From: an uncultured Collinsella sp.
Lineage (GTDB): Bacteria > Actinomycetota > Coriobacteriia > Coriobacteriales > Coriobacteriaceae
Length of the DNA stretch: 34,404 nt
Reading direction: 5' to 3'
Assembly: GCA_900765115.1 (NCBI GenBank)
Contig: CAAFQK010000077.1
Location: forward strand, 1-34,404
A program made the translations under genes and the position numbers. Shown piece by piece: positions 7,659 through 14,636 of this stretch (the stretch's first letter is position 1; each line of letters starts with the position of its first letter). The notes below the pieces were generated by a model. The model was not told the origin of the DNA, made no database searches, and saw only the letters and a program-made list of their open reading frames with translations.

Positions 7659-9230
7659 CTAGCCAAGCTTCCTCAGATAATGGAAGTCGCTCGCGTCATC
7701 GCCGGTGAACGCCCCGTGCAGCTCGTCGATAATGTCGGCGGTAGAAGTCATCTGCTGGTACATGTCGGCGCTTGTGACCCAGACGTTGCCATTCTTCACG
7801 GCTTTGAACTGCGACAATAGCGCGTTTTTGCCTACAAAGTCGTTCAAGGTGGCAACCGATTTGTCGATGGCGCCGTTGTAGACGATGATGTCGGCATCCT
7901 TCGCCGTCGCGTAGAAGCGCTCCATTTCGAGCGTTACTGACGAACCTGACGTCGACGCCGTCTGCGCGTCATCGAGCGCGTAGCTGCCGCCTGCAAGCTC
8001 GATCATCTGCGCCACGTAGTCGCCCGCCCGCCGCGTGACGGCGGCCCCGTTCGAGTTAATGTAGAAATACGCCACGGTTTTACCTGACGACGCGAGCCCC
8101 GACGTTTGCTCGACGCGGGCCTTCTGCTCGTTGAACAGGTGTGCGGCCTCGTCCTCCTTGTCGAACAGGACGCCGAAAAGCTTAATCCACTCGACGCGCC
8201 CGAGTGCTTCGGGCTCGCTCGACGACTGTTCGGTGAGCACGACGAGCCCGAGCTTCTGCAGCTTTTCCTTCACATCGGGCGTGTGGTTGATCATGGTGTT
8301 CTCGATGGCGAGCGTGCAGCCCGAGGCCGATATTCGCTCGTAGTCGGGCGCGCTGTACTTGCCGCCGTAGGCGATCGCCCCATTTTCGAGTGCGCTTTTG
8401 AAGCCCGCGACCGAGCAATCGTCGGCCTTCGTGCCGGACATGATGATATTGTCGTTCGCATCGAGCGCGTCGACCAGGCACATCGTCGCCGACGACACGA
8501 GGTACACCTTGTCGGCGGGGCGCCTTATGACCGCGATGTCGGAGCTCAACCCATAAGGTACCTTCGCATCTTGCGGCACCACGAGGAAGCGCTCCCCGTT
8601 CGAAATGCAGATAAGCCGCAAGCCGCCTTCGAACTCGTCGACAGTGAAGTGTTCGGCGTATTCAAGCTGAAGCGTCCCCGTCGGCTTCCAGCCGCAGCCC
8701 AAATCGGCGTTGTGGAAGTCGGCCGCGGCGCTTGAAGCCGTTCCCGCAGGGGAGCCGCCGCTTGCTTCGTCGCCCGATTTCTCCTTCATGGTGGATGAGT
8801 CGAAGTGGATCGTGTAGTCGATGGTGTGCGGCGTCGACATGGCGACGGTCTCGGCCGACACGGCGATGTCCTCGTCGAGCGTGACGGGTATCTCGAACGT
8901 GGAGTTGCCGCCGTCGTTTATGGGCGCGTAGTCCACGTCGTCGACGGTCATCTTGTCGTAGTTCGAACTCGACCAGGTGATGGTCGCGGTGTAGGTGTCG
9001 CCATCCTTCACAATTGTGGTTGGTGAGGCGATGCTTGCGCGCCCTGACCCGCCGGAAAGCGAGACGCTCACAGTGTATTCCTGAGAGCCCGTCGTGGCAC
9101 CGGTCGCGTTCGGGCTCGCATTGCACCCCGCGAAGGGAGGCGCGAGCAGGGCGACGAGAACGCAGGCGATCGCGCGCGCCGCGATTCTGTGGCGCTTTCT
9201 GTTTTCCCCCTTGGGAAGAATCGACCGCAT
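7659..9230 (-). CDS. ABC importer substrate-binding lipoprotein with additional N-terminal domain
   Basis: A 523-residue extracytoplasmic binding protein for the BtuC-like permease. A basic N-terminus, hydrophobic stretch and lipobox ending FAGC (Cys 36) mark a lipoprotein. Residues about 50-150 form an added domain (EYTVSVSLSGGSG, then NSTFEIPVTLDEDI) that resembles most of the neighbouring small lipoprotein. The BtuF/FepB-like bilobal domain follows, with GCTLAIENTMINHTPDVKEK and the long linking helix. This two-part layout is longer than a plain BtuF. The riboswitch and cob genes suggest corrinoid as ligand. The extra domain is reminiscent of beta-sandwich tetrapyrrole binders, which is inference only. 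Confidence 0.82.
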   Translation of the reverse strand: MRSILPKGENRKRHRIAARAIACVLVALLAPPFAGCNASPNATGATTGSQEYTVSVSLSGGSGRASIASPTTIVKDGDTYTATITWSSSNYDKMTVDDVDYAPINDGGNSTFEIPVTLDEDIAVSAETVAMSTPHTIDYTIHFDSSTMKEKSGDEASGGSPAGTASSAAADFHNADLGCGWKPTGTLQLEYAEHFTVDEFEGGLRLICISNGERFLVVPQDAKVPYGLSSDIAVIRRPADKVYLVSSATMCLVDALDANDNIIMSGTKADDCSVAGFKSALENGAIAYGGKYSAPDYERISASGCTLAIENTMINHTPDVKEKLQKLGLVVLTEQSSSEPEALGRVEWIKLFGVLFDKEDEAAHLFNEQKARVEQTSGLASSGKTVAYFYINSNGAAVTRRAGDYVAQMIELAGGSYALDDAQTASTSGSSVTLEMERFYATAKDADIIVYNGAIDKSVATLNDFVGKNALLSQFKAVKNGNVWVTSADMYQQMTSTADIIDELHGAFTGDDASDFHYLRKLG

Positions 9231-9234
9231 GGCG

Positions 9235-9768
9235 TTACTTCAGTGCGTCGGCGCGCAGATCGACGCCGGCGGATTCGAACACGAGCGTGCGGTCGTACCA
9301 CTGCTCTTTTCTAATACTCCACGCGGCGCAGGCGGTGTCCTCGTCGAGCGCTTCAACGGGCACGTCGTAGGTGTACTTGCCTTCCGCGTTTTCCACATAG
9401 GGGATGAAGTCGGCCTCGCTCGCGGCGGCAGCCTCGTCACTCGTGCCCATGAAGAGCTTGCCGTAGCCCGTGCCGGAAAGTGTCATCACGCAGTGCATGG
9501 AGCCGTTTTCCACGATGAGCTGGGCGTCCACAATCCTGAACATGTTCGAGCTGGAATCTACGGTGATCGGATAGGTGCCGTCGGCCACCTTGTCGGCGGT
9601 GATGGGGGCAGCGCTTGCGCCCTCGGGCGCATCGGCCGCCTGTTCGGTCTTTTCCTGGGAATCGGCATCGCTTGCCTTTGCGCTGTCGATTGAATTTCCG
9701 CCGCAGCCGGCGAGCGAGAACGCGAAAAGCGCCGCCGACAGGGCGAAGGCGAGGGTTTTCTTCAACAT
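9235..9768 (-). CDS. Small lipoprotein sharing the binding protein's N-terminal domain
   Basis: A 177-residue predicted surface lipoprotein with signal peptide and lipobox SLAGC (Cys 22), an Ala/Ser/Glu-rich linker to about residue 55, and one globular domain. By eye the domain aligns with residues about 50-150 of the downstream substrate-binding protein: a V-x-NG or VKDG turn, a Y-x-K strand, then the pattern F/Y-x-x-PV-x-LDED followed by a strand ending F-x-S. No enzyme motif is seen. It may capture the same ligand and hand it to the importer (inference). I chose ATG 9768 because AAAGGA lies 9 bases upstream and the signal peptide starts there; a longer frame to 9879 lacks such a site. It ends 4 bases before the binding-protein gene. 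Confidence 0.75.
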   Translation of the reverse strand: MLKKTLAFALSAALFAFSLAGCGGNSIDSAKASDADSQEKTEQAADAPEGASAAPITADKVADGTYPITVDSSSNMFRIVDAQLIVENGSMHCVMTLSGTGYGKLFMGTSDEAAAASEADFIPYVENAEGKYTYDVPVEALDEDTACAAWSIRKEQWYDRTLVFESAGVDLRADALK

Positions 9769-9834
9769 GGAGGGGGTTCCTTTCAATCGCTTCGACCGCC
9801 CGCGCCGTGCGGTGGGCTGACGGGATGCGAATAC

Positions 9835-9875
9835 AACGGGCATGCGCCGTCGGTCGGGGAAGGCGCATGCCCGTT
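9835..9875. promoter_or_regulatory. Perfect 14-bp hairpin between cbiK and the small lipoprotein gene
   Basis: AACGGGCATGCGCC (9835-9848) and its exact reverse complement (9862-9875) flank a 13-base loop. It starts 38 bases after the cbiK stop codon in the leftward transcript. The bases after it are not T-rich, so full termination is unlikely. An mRNA-stabilising or partly attenuating structure that sets cbiK output apart from the importer genes is plausible. Confidence 0.7.
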
Positions 9876-9913
9876 GCACGGGGACGCGACCGGCGCCCCC
9901 GTGCGCGGCGAGT

Positions 9914-10840
9914 TTACAGCTTGGCGATGGCGTCGTCCACGTGCGAGACGTAGATTTCGTCGACCGCGACGTTCTGTCCCAGACCCTGGAGCAGGCACGT
10001 CACTTCGAAGCCGGCGGCCACGAACTTCGCAGCCCAGCTGTCGGGGTCGGTCTCGTCTGCCATGTCGTTGTTCGCGTGGTCGCCCGCGACCACCATGAAC
10101 GGCGCGAGCACGGCCTTCTTGTAGCCTGCGGCGCTCGCGGCGGCGATAACATCCTCGCAGGTCGGTTCAGCCTCGACGGTGCCGACGAAGAACTGCGTCA
10201 AGCCCTCGTTCTTAAACACTTCCTGCATCTTGGCATAGTCGGCGTTGGAATCGGCTTCGGTGCCGTGGCCCATGAGGCACAGCGCCGTCTTGCCGTCGTC
10301 GAAGGACGCCATGTTCTCCTTAATGGCTGCGGCCACCTTCTTGTAGTCGTCGTCGGAGGTGAGCAGCGGGTCGCCGAGCGAGATCTTGTCGAACTTGTCG
10401 GCGTACTTGTCGAGCTCGTCTTTCACGTCGGTGTATTCCAGGCCACCCATGAGATGCGTCGGCTGCACGACGATTTCCTTCACGCCGTCTTCCACGCAGC
10501 GGTCGAGCGCCTCGGTCATGTTGTCGATCGTGATGCCGTCGCGCTTCTTCAGCTTGTCGATGATGATCTGCGCGGTGAAGGCGCGGCGGATGTCGTAGTC
10601 CTGCCAGTACTTCTCGCGGATAGCGTCTTCGATGGCGCCGATGGTGATGTGGCGCGAGTCGTTGTAGCTCGTGCCGAAGCTCGTGACGAGGATGACCGGC
10701 TTCACGGCCTTCTCCTTTTCACTCGATTTCTCGGAACTCGCGGAGGTGTTGGAGCAGCCCGCGAGCGCGACTCCGGCGAGCGCGACGGCTCCGGTTGCTG
10801 CGGCGCCCATGAAGCCGCGGCGTGACATCTGGTCGGACAT
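9914..10840 (-). CDS. cbiK: Exported CbiK-type sirohydrochlorin cobaltochelatase (Tat lipoprotein)
   Basis: Class II chelatase family that inserts cobalt into sirohydrochlorin (or a related metal and porphyrinoid). The 308-residue protein opens with a twin-arginine signal, MSRRGFMGAA, and a lipobox ending LAGC (Cys 29), so it should be exported and lipid-anchored rather than cytoplasmic. The CbiK core follows: ILVTSFGTSYNDSR, PTHLMGG, LMGHGTEADSN (His 192), GTVEAEP (Glu 223/225) and VVAGDHANNDM (His 255), matching the His-Glu-His site of CbiK. ATG 10840 is set by AAAGGA seven bases upstream and the immediate Tat signal. It is the first gene after the cobalamin riboswitch. Exported relatives (CbiKP) are known in Desulfovibrio. 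Confidence 0.88.
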   Translation of the reverse strand: MSDQMSRRGFMGAAATGAVALAGVALAGCSNTSASSEKSSEKEKAVKPVILVTSFGTSYNDSRHITIGAIEDAIREKYWQDYDIRRAFTAQIIIDKLKKRDGITIDNMTEALDRCVEDGVKEIVVQPTHLMGGLEYTDVKDELDKYADKFDKISLGDPLLTSDDDYKKVAAAIKENMASFDDGKTALCLMGHGTEADSNADYAKMQEVFKNEGLTQFFVGTVEAEPTCEDVIAAASAAGYKKAVLAPFMVVAGDHANNDMADETDPDSWAAKFVAAGFEVTCLLQGLGQNVAVDEIYVSHVDDAIAKL

Positions 10841-10911
10841 GGTTTTTCCTTTCCTCGGTTTGCCGGTCCCCCGGCGACAGCTGCTTGTCGGCACAAGCGA
10901 AAGAAAAGCGC

Positions 10912-10955
10912 ACCCCTCGGGGTTCACAAGGAGCTAACGCCACGGCGATGCCGTG
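10912..10955 (-). terminator. Candidate riboswitch expression platform (two small hairpins)
   Basis: Downstream of the riboswitch on the minus strand are a 6-bp hairpin with a 3-base loop (10941-10955, CACGGC/GCCGTG) and then ACCCCGAGGGGT (10912-10923), followed by a T-rich stretch GCGCTTTTCTTTCGC. They lie between the aptamer and the cbiK ribosome-binding site and could form a ligand-dependent terminator. The stems are short, so the exact switch is uncertain. Confidence 0.4.
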
Positions 10956-10959
10956 AGGA

Positions 10960-11063
10960 AAAGGCGAAGCAGTCTGGCTTGGGGCGCGAGGCGGTTCGCC
11001 CGTGCGTCCTATACAGTAATGTCCCTTGCCCAGGATTCCCACCTGGTTCCCTCCGCAAGCCAG
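10960..11063 (-). ncRNA. Cobalamin riboswitch
   Basis: Read on the minus strand, the region carries the conserved cobalamin aptamer core in order: GGGAACCAGGTGGGAATCC, then CATTACTGTATAGG, and finally the B12 box AAGCCAGACTGC (10969-10980). Flanking CTGGCTT and AAGCCAG (11056-11062 and 10974-10980) can pair to enclose the core or compete with the B12 box. It lies between a strong promoter (11139-11167) and cbiK, so adenosylcobalamin or another cobalamin should repress the leftward chelatase/importer operon. No comparable aptamer is seen before the rightward biosynthesis operon. Confidence 0.87.
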
Positions 11064-11138
11064 CGCGGGCTGTGCGGGCGCCGCGCCGGTCATTTCCTTT
11101 TATCCGATTGTCATATGCTCGTTGCCGAATCTTTTACT

Positions 11139-11167
11139 ATGATAGTGGGCACTTTTGAACGTGTCAA
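11139..11167 (-). promoter_or_regulatory. Promoter of the riboswitch-cbiK-importer operon
   Basis: On the minus strand TTGACA (11162-11167) and TATCAT (11139-11144) are separated by exactly 17 bases, close to the sigma-70 consensus. Transcription would begin near 11132, about 70 bases before the riboswitch core. The -10 is part of an 11-base palindrome, ACTATGATAGT (11136-11146). Confidence 0.8.
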
Positions 11168-11298
11168 AGCCAGGGCGGGCGGCATTGCGCCTCCTGCCTG
11201 CGTATTTGCGCCGATTGCCGCTGCGGGCGCCGTGTTTTGGCCGCTGCGCGAATGGCAGCGTAAACGGTTGCGATGAGAAACGGGAAGGGAAGGCTCGG
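11168..11298 (+). other. Leader region before cbiF, no recognised control element
   Basis: This G+C-rich stretch separates the divergent promoter from cbiF. It contains a 6-bp hairpin (CGCTGC at 11242-11247, GCAGCG at 11255-11260) but no cobalamin aptamer core and no clear sigma-70 promoter on the plus strand. TATGAT at 11138-11143 has its nearest TTGTCA 24 bases upstream, which is too far. A strong purine-rich ribosome-binding site (GGGAAGGGAAGG) precedes cbiF. Confidence 0.5.
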
Positions 11299-12090
11299 AT
11301 GATTCATATCGTTGGCGCTGGCTCGGGCGCCGCCGACCTTATCACGCTGCGCGGGGCGCGCCTTTTGCGCGCGGCCGACGTGGTCGTTTGGGCGGGGAGC
11401 CTTGTGAACCCCGAGCTGCTCGCCGAGTGCAAGGAATCCTGCATCGTCTACGACAGCGCGCACATGACCTTGGAGGAAGTGCTCGACGTGATGTGCGCGG
11501 CAGATGCGCGGGGCGAGGAAGTGGTGCGCCTGCACACGGGCGACCCGTGCCTGTACGGCGCCATCCAGGAGCAGATGGACGCGCTCGACGCGCGCGGCGT
11601 GGACTACGAGGTGGTGCCCGGCGTGTCGAGCTTTTGCGGTGCCGCGGCGGCGCTTCGCCAGGAATATACGCTGCCGGGAATCAGCCAGTCGGTCGTGATC
11701 ACGCGGCTTTCCGGGCGCACTCCCATGCCCGCGGGCGAGGGCATGCGCACCATGGCGGAAAGCGGCTCGACTATGGTCATCTTCCTGAGCTCGGGTATGC
11801 TCGCCGAGCTTTCCGCCGAGCTTTTGGCCGCGGGCCGCAGCTCCGATGAGCCGGCGGCGCTCGTGTACAAGGCGACCTGGCCTGAGGAGCGCGTGGTGCG
11901 ATGCACAGTGGGCACGCTCGCCGATGCGGGCGCGCGAGAGGGCATCGACCGCACGGCGCTCGTGGTGGTGGGCCGCGTGCTCGGAGCTCGCGGCAGGCTT
12001 GCACACAACGGCGCGCAAGCGGAGTCGTACGAGCGCAGCAAGCTTTACGACCCTTCGTTTTCCACGGGGTATCGGAAGGCGAGCAGCTAG
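11299..12090 (+). CDS. cbiF: Cobalt-precorrin-4 C11-methyltransferase
   Basis: SAM-dependent methylation at C11 in the anaerobic corrin pathway. The 263-residue tetrapyrrole methylase begins MIHIVGAGSGAADLITLRG (first SAM loop) and carries VRLHTGDPCLYGAIQEQM (GDP motif), VVPGVSSFCGAAAAL and the CobM/CbiF-type LPGISQSVVITRLSGRTPMP. It starts at ATG 11299 behind GGGAAGGGAAGG and is the first gene of the rightward 17-gene corrinoid operon. Sequence features favour C11 rather than C17 or C20 specificity. Confidence 0.93.
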   Translation: MIHIVGAGSGAADLITLRGARLLRAADVVVWAGSLVNPELLAECKESCIVYDSAHMTLEEVLDVMCAADARGEEVVRLHTGDPCLYGAIQEQMDALDARGVDYEVVPGVSSFCGAAAALRQEYTLPGISQSVVITRLSGRTPMPAGEGMRTMAESGSTMVIFLSSGMLAELSAELLAAGRSSDEPAALVYKATWPEERVVRCTVGTLADAGAREGIDRTALVVVGRVLGARGRLAHNGAQAESYERSKLYDPSFSTGYRKASS

Positions 12091-12091
12091 C

Positions 12092-13276
12092 GTGGCCTTC
12101 GAGCACTACATATATACCGGGACGACCCGCCTGCGCTGCGGCTACACCACGGGGAGCTGCGCCGCGCTCGCGGCGAAGGCGGCCTGCGAGATGCTCTTGT
12201 CACGAAAGCCCGTCGGCCTCGTGTCGATCGTCACCCCCGGCGGGCTGCCCGTCGAGGCGAACGTGGTCGACGCATGCATCGGCGAGGGGTGCGCCCAGTG
12301 TGCCGTGCGAAAGGACGCAGGCGACGATGCCGATGTGACCGACGGCGTGCTCGTGTACGCGCGCGTGGAACATGCGGGGTCGGGCACGGGCGCTGCGGGC
12401 AGCAAGGACGTACCCGCGCACGAATCGGAAGTTTCCGTCGACGGCGGCGTGGGCGTGGGGCGCGTGACGTTGCCCGGGCTCGAGCAGCCGGTGGGGGCGG
12501 CCGCCATCAACGCGACGCCGCGCGCGATGATCACTTCGGCGGTGCGCGAGGTGTGCGCCGTGCACGGCTTTTCTGGAGATATTGCTGTGACAATTTCGGT
12601 ACCCGAGGGTGTTGCCCTTGCCGAAAAGACCTTCAACCCGCACCTGGGGATAAAGGACGGCATCTCCATCCTGGGCACGACGGGCATCGTCGAGCCGCGC
12701 AGCCTCGCTGCCTTGCGCGACAGTATCGAGCTCGAGATCCGGCAGCATGCGGCTATGGGGCGGTGCGGAGTCGTGCTCACGCCCGGCAACTACGGCGCGC
12801 AGTTCATCTCAGGGCATTTCCACCTAAACGGTGCGCCGGTGGTCTTCATCTCCAACTTCGTGGGCGATGCGATTGATTGCTGCATTCGCGAGGGATTTAC
12901 CAATGTCCTTCTTGTGGGACACATCGGCAAGTTGGTGAAGGTCGCGGGCGGTATCATGGACACCCATTCGCGTACCGCCGACTGCCGCGCGGAGATTCTG
13001 GCCGCCCACGCGGCCATGGCCGGCGCGGGCGCGAAGACCGTGCGCGAGATCATGACGTCCGTCACGACCACGGCGGCACTCGAGGTAATCGAGGCCGCCG
13101 GCGTGGGGGACGCTGCGTGCGCCTCGCTCGCTGCGGCAATCGAGGACAGGTTGCGCCGCCGCGCGGCGGGCGCATGCGACATCGCCGCGGTCGTGTTCGA
13201 CGCCGAGCGCCGCGAGCTTTTCCGCACGTCGGGCGCCGATGCAGTTATCGGGGTATTGGGGGCGACGTATGAGTAA
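12092..13276 (+). CDS. cbiD: Cobalt-precorrin-5B C1-methyltransferase
   Basis: The anaerobic-pathway enzyme that methylates C1. The 394-residue protein has the CbiD opening LRCGYTTGSCAALAAKAA (about residues 12-29), the AINATPRAMI segment, GTTGIVEPRS and the C-terminal GHIGKLVKVAGGIMDTHSR. The start is GTG 12092, one base after the cbiF stop codon; the longer frame begins inside cbiF and is not credible. Residues 75-120 contain a loop rich in Gly, Ala and Asp that looks like an insertion compared with compact CbiD proteins. Its end overlaps the cbiL remnant by 8 bases. Confidence 0.93.
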   Translation: MAFEHYIYTGTTRLRCGYTTGSCAALAAKAACEMLLSRKPVGLVSIVTPGGLPVEANVVDACIGEGCAQCAVRKDAGDDADVTDGVLVYARVEHAGSGTGAAGSKDVPAHESEVSVDGGVGVGRVTLPGLEQPVGAAAINATPRAMITSAVREVCAVHGFSGDIAVTISVPEGVALAEKTFNPHLGIKDGISILGTTGIVEPRSLAALRDSIELEIRQHAAMGRCGVVLTPGNYGAQFISGHFHLNGAPVVFISNFVGDAIDCCIREGFTNVLLVGHIGKLVKVAGGIMDTHSRTADCRAEILAAHAAMAGAGAKTVREIMTSVTTTAALEVIEAAGVGDAACASLAAAIEDRLRRRAAGACDIAAVVFDAERRELFRTSGADAVIGVLGATYE

Positions 13277-13502
13277 AGGCGTGCTGTACGAGGTGGGCCG
13301 CGCAATCGGCTGGCCGGGGACGAAGGTGGTCATGAAGGCGCGCCGCTCGCTTGCGGACACGAAGCGCATTCTTCGCGAGGAGGGCGCCTTTGACGGTGCC
13401 GAGCTCGTAGAGGACTGTGGGCTTCCGGGCGAGCGCGTGTACCGCTCGCTTGACGATGTGCCCGATCGGGGCAGCTACTTCTCGACGATGGTGGTGCGCT
13501 AG
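13269..13502 (+). pseudogene. cbiL: cbiL with large in-frame internal deletion (C20-methyltransferase remnant)
   Basis: An open frame of only 77 codons. The first ten residues, MSKGVLYEVG, resemble the CbiL/CobI N-terminus (M-x-G-x-LYGVGVGPGDP). From about residue 18 it reads TKVVMKARRSLADTKRILR and continues through GLPGERVYRSL to PYFST-like GSYFSTMVV, the C-terminal tail of CbiL. Roughly 150 residues in between, including the SAM loop, GDP motif and most of both lobes, are gone, so it cannot methylate cobalt-factor II. Frame and coupling are intact: ATG 13269 overlaps cbiD by 8 bases and the stop abuts cbiG. Assignment is from family memory; the deletion could be an assembly error. Confidence 0.78.
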
Positions 13503-14636
13503 ATGAGGATTTCCTGCATAGCGTTCACTGAGAGGGGGTATGCGTTGGCGGAGCGCACCGCACGCGCGCTTTCCGATTGCGCGCAGACAGGTGAAGATGA
13601 CCCTGGCTGGGACGTTTCCGTTTCGCGCGGGTTCGGCGAGGGGAAGGCCGACCTGCGCGCATGGACGGCGCTCGCGTGGGAAGCGTCGGACGCGCTTCTG
13701 TTCGTGGGCGCGGCGGGCATCGCCGTGCGGGCGATCGCGCCGCATGTCGCTTCGAAGGCAACCGATTCCGCGGTTGTGGTGATTGACGAGGCGGGGCGCT
13801 TTGCCGTCCCGCTTTTGTCGGGGCATTTGGGCGGTGCGAACGAGCTTGCGCAAACTGTGGCCCGCGCGGTAGGGGCCATCCCCGTCATCACCACGGCGAC
13901 CGACGTCCGCGGCGTGTGGGCGGTGGATACGTGGGCGCGCTGTGCGGGGCTCGCCGTTTCGAATCCCGAGGCCATCAAGCGAGTGTCGGCGCGGCTGCTT
14001 TCGGGCGGGCGCGTGGCACTCTATTCCGACATGCCGATTTCGGGACAGCCGCCTGAGGGGGTAGACATTGCGTCCGACCGCGCTCGGGCCGATATCGTCG
14101 TGTCGCCGTTCGCTGGCGCGAATGCAGGCGCGTTCGTTCGCGCGGCGGAGACAACGGACGAGGTCGTGCCCGCCGGTGAGACGGGGATGCCGGCGGGCAT
14201 GCGGGTGCAGGCGCCTGCGCCCGAGCCGCTTCGCCTTGTCGTGCCCCGTATCGTTGCGGGCATAGGGTGCCGTCGCGGTGCGTGCGCCGAAGCGATCGGG
14301 GAGGCGTTTCTTCTCGCGTGCGGGCAGGCGGGCATCTCGCCTTTGGCCGTGCGCGAGGCGGCGACGATCGACGTGAAGGCGCACGAGGAGGGTCTGCTCG
14401 CCTTCTGCCGCGCGCGCAATATCCCGCTTGCGACGTATTCCGCAGAGGAGTTGTCGCAGGTCGAAGGCAGCGTTTCGCCATCTGATTTCGTACGCGCGAC
14501 GGTGGGGGTCGACAATGTGTGCGAGCGCGCGGCGCTCGCGGGCGGGGGCAAACTTATCTTCCCGAAGCTCGCTCACGGCGGCGTGACCGTCGCGTTTTCC
14601 AAAGTATCTATCGAACTTTCGTTTAAGGAGCGGTGA
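13503..14636 (+). CDS. cbiG: Cobalt-precorrin-5A hydrolase
   Basis: Opens the delta-lactone of cobalt-precorrin-5A and releases acetaldehyde, a step special to the anaerobic pathway. The 377-residue protein shows the full CbiG layout: an N-terminal domain with LLFVGAAGIAVRAIAPHV (about residues 64-81), VPLLSGHLGGANELA, a middle region ATDVRGVWAVDTWA, and the C-terminal domain GIGCRRGACAEAI through SPSDFVRATVGVDNVCERAA. It starts directly after the cbiL remnant's stop codon. All conserved blocks are present, so it looks functional. Confidence 0.93.
   Translation: MRISCIAFTERGYALAERTARALSDCAQTGEDDPGWDVSVSRGFGEGKADLRAWTALAWEASDALLFVGAAGIAVRAIAPHVASKATDSAVVVIDEAGRFAVPLLSGHLGGANELAQTVARAVGAIPVITTATDVRGVWAVDTWARCAGLAVSNPEAIKRVSARLLSGGRVALYSDMPISGQPPEGVDIASDRARADIVVSPFAGANAGAFVRAAETTDEVVPAGETGMPAGMRVQAPAPEPLRLVVPRIVAGIGCRRGACAEAIGEAFLLACGQAGISPLAVREAATIDVKAHEEGLLAFCRARNIPLATYSAEELSQVEGSVSPSDFVRATVGVDNVCERAALAGGGKLIFPKLAHGGVTVAFSKVSIELSFKER

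Noticed and set aside
7655..7666. TTG start at 7666 for the permease
   Set aside because: Its purine-rich site would be only one base away. ATG 7654, four bases after the upstream stop codon, fits better.
11168..11298. Second cobalamin riboswitch for the cbi operon
   Set aside because: I looked for GGTG, ACTGT and the GCCAG B12-box blocks in order on the plus strand. Only an isolated GCCAGGG is present.
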